Part shown: one piece after another, positions 63,143 through 64,000 of the stretch
Numbering within the stretch: position 1 is the first letter of the stretch
How the letters are laid out: each line of letters begins with the position of its first letter
Assembly (NCBI GenBank): GCA_937873315.1
Contig: CALMQX010000002.1
Coordinates: forward strand, 1 to 64,000
DNA length: 64,000 bases
Source of the DNA: an uncultured Nostocoides sp.
GTDB taxonomy: Bacteria > Actinomycetota > Actinomycetes > Actinomycetales > Dermatophilaceae
Direction: 5' to 3'
Position numbers and translations under genes: made by a program
Notes under the pieces: model-generated
Databases searched by the model: none
The model's input: only the letters and a program-made list of their open reading frames with translations
Told to the model about the DNA's origin: nothing

Positions 63143-64000
63143 GCGACGGCTCCGCCCCGGTCCCGCTCAGCCCACCTGAGTCCACGCTCACCCTGAGCGC
63201 TCCGGAGCCGGTCGCCGCGGTCGCGACCACGGCCGCACCCAAGATGGCGCCGCAGGTTGAGGCCGCCGCCGTGCCCGCCCTGGATGCCAAGGTCGACGGC
63301 TTCATGGCCGCGCTGACCTCGGCCGCCCCGCGCAGCCCGGAGTTCGCGGCCCAGGCCGACAACGTGCGCACGATGGGCGATGCCGATATCCGCAAGGCCG
63401 CCGAGACCAGCAACCGCTTGCTGCAGCAGCCGGTCAAGGCGCTCAAGGAGGGCGGCCTCGCCCAGGGCTCCACCGTGGGCAAGACGCTGCTCGAGCTGCG
63501 CCGCACCGTCGAGGATCTCGATCCCAGCCAGGCCAGCGGCAGCTCGCGTTGGCTCGATTGGCTGCCCTTCGGGGACAAGGTCGTCGACTACTTCCGCAAG
63601 TACCAGTCGGCGCAGAGCCAGCTCAACGGCATTCTGCACAGCCTGCGCAATGGTCAAGACGAGCTCCAGCGGGACAATGTCGCGCTCACCATGGAGAAGC
63701 AGAACCTCTGGCAGGTCATGGGCCGGCTCAACCAGTACGTCTATATCGCCGAGCGACTCGATGCCCGGCTCGCGGCCCAGATCGCCGAGATGGAGGTCAG
63801 CAACCCGGAGCAGGCCACGGCTATGAAGCAGGACGTACTCTTCTACGTCCGGCAGAAGCACCAGGACCTGCTCACCCAGCTAGCCGTCTCGATCCAGAGC
63901 TACCTGGCGATCGACGTGATCATCAAGAACAACATCGAGTTGATCAAGGGGGTCGACCGCGCGTCCACGACCACGGTGTCGGCGCTGCGGACAGCGGTCA
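63139..64000 (+). CDS. TelA/toxic-anion-resistance family protein (truncated by window end)
   Basis: Starts at GTG 63139 within the LemA stop; 287 codons are present and the frame is open at the edge. After a Pro/Ala-rich N-terminus come the TelA helices: LPFGDKVVDYFRKYQSAQSQ, QDELQRDNVALTMEKQNLWQ, ERLDARLAAQIAEM and YLAIDVIIKNNIELIKGVDR. The family is linked to tellurite and bacteriocin tolerance. GGAAGGGGAG precedes the start. Confidence 0.9.
   Translation, partial: MSDGSAPVPLSPPESTLTLSAPEPVAAVATTAAPKMAPQVEAAAVPALDAKVDGFMAALTSAAPRSPEFAAQADNVRTMGDADIRKAAETSNRLLQQPVKALKEGGLAQGSTVGKTLLELRRTVEDLDPSQASGSSRWLDWLPFGDKVVDYFRKYQSAQSQLNGILHSLRNGQDELQRDNVALTMEKQNLWQVMGRLNQYVYIAERLDARLAAQIAEMEVSNPEQATAMKQDVLFYVRQKHQDLLTQLAVSIQSYLAIDVIIKNNIELIKGVDRASTTTVSALRTAV

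Overview
The window is 64 kb of high-GC DNA from an actinobacterium. The evidence is short intergenic gaps, frequent ATGA/GTGA start-stop overlaps, GTG starts, two PPOX-class F420-type flavin/deazaflavin enzymes, a WS/DGAT acyltransferase, an LprG/P55-like lipoprotein-transporter pair, and a dnaK-grpE-dnaJ-hspR heat-shock locus with HAIR operators. A Micrococcales-type genome (Intrasporangiaceae/Dermatophilaceae-like) is my inference. No tRNA, rRNA, CRISPR, prophage or intact insertion sequence was seen, so this looks like ordinary chromosome with a few accessory islands.

Layout. 1-324 holds tandem and inverted repeats. 325-5330 is a minus-strand run: DUF1295 membrane protein, winged-helix regulator, membrane-anchored sulfite-oxidase-like enzyme, ATP-dependent DNA ligase and a PPOX enzyme. 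5414-8138 holds a WS/DGAT acyltransferase with an alpha/beta hydrolase, then an orphan MT0933-type antitoxin-like protein. 8194-11888 holds a large SWIM/SNF2 helicase and a small protein. 12127-16389 holds a class III aminotransferase and an aldehyde dehydrogenase (amine catabolism), a deleted Bcr/CflA transporter pseudogene and a PadR regulator. 16616-26676 is a sulfide/persulfide island. 26806-31532 holds a cNMP/CBS/DUF294 protein with an exonuclease, a LysR regulator, an ECF sigma factor with a fused zinc finger, and a DUF2892 protein. 31932-35548 is a membrane electron-transfer operon (two low-complexity anchored proteins, ApbE, ferric-reductase-like protein, NuoF-like protein, ferredoxin). 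35818-46416 is mostly metabolic and membrane housekeeping. 47008-55510 is the HspR heat-shock regulon (dnaK, grpE, dnaJ, hspR, then clpB). 55531-58529 pairs a NylB-like serine hydrolase with an ATP-grasp ligase carrying a histone-H1-like tail. 58638-60948 is an lprG/p55-like pair. The end carries xthA, pyrE, a LemA-family gene and the start of a TelA-family gene.

The most coherent system is the sulfur island. A CsoR-family regulator has the two cysteines 29 residues apart of CstR but lacks the copper-binding His of CsoR. Five identical-architecture palindromes, ATACCC-N4-GGGTAT, sit at 17006, 17367, 20055, 22845 and 26171. They cover promoters for a rhodanese, cstR itself with a methyltransferase, a CoA-disulfide-reductase/rhodanese fusion, a 57-residue Cys-rich protein, an SQR-like flavoprotein with a 52-residue partner, a TDT/SLAC1 transporter with a PIG-L deacetylase, a CstB-like persulfide dioxygenase/rhodanese fusion, and a rhodanese lipoprotein. 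At several promoters the palindrome overlaps the -10 box and the start codon lies 6-8 nt further on, which predicts leaderless mRNAs. A METTL7-like methyltransferase inside the island suggests a sulfide/thiol methylation branch.

Two genome-scale signals also stand out. The 7-mer GTATGCC (or GGCATAC) occurs about 75 times by eye, roughly ten times the expectation. A family of five ~85-bp palindromic elements shows compensatory changes in its stem.
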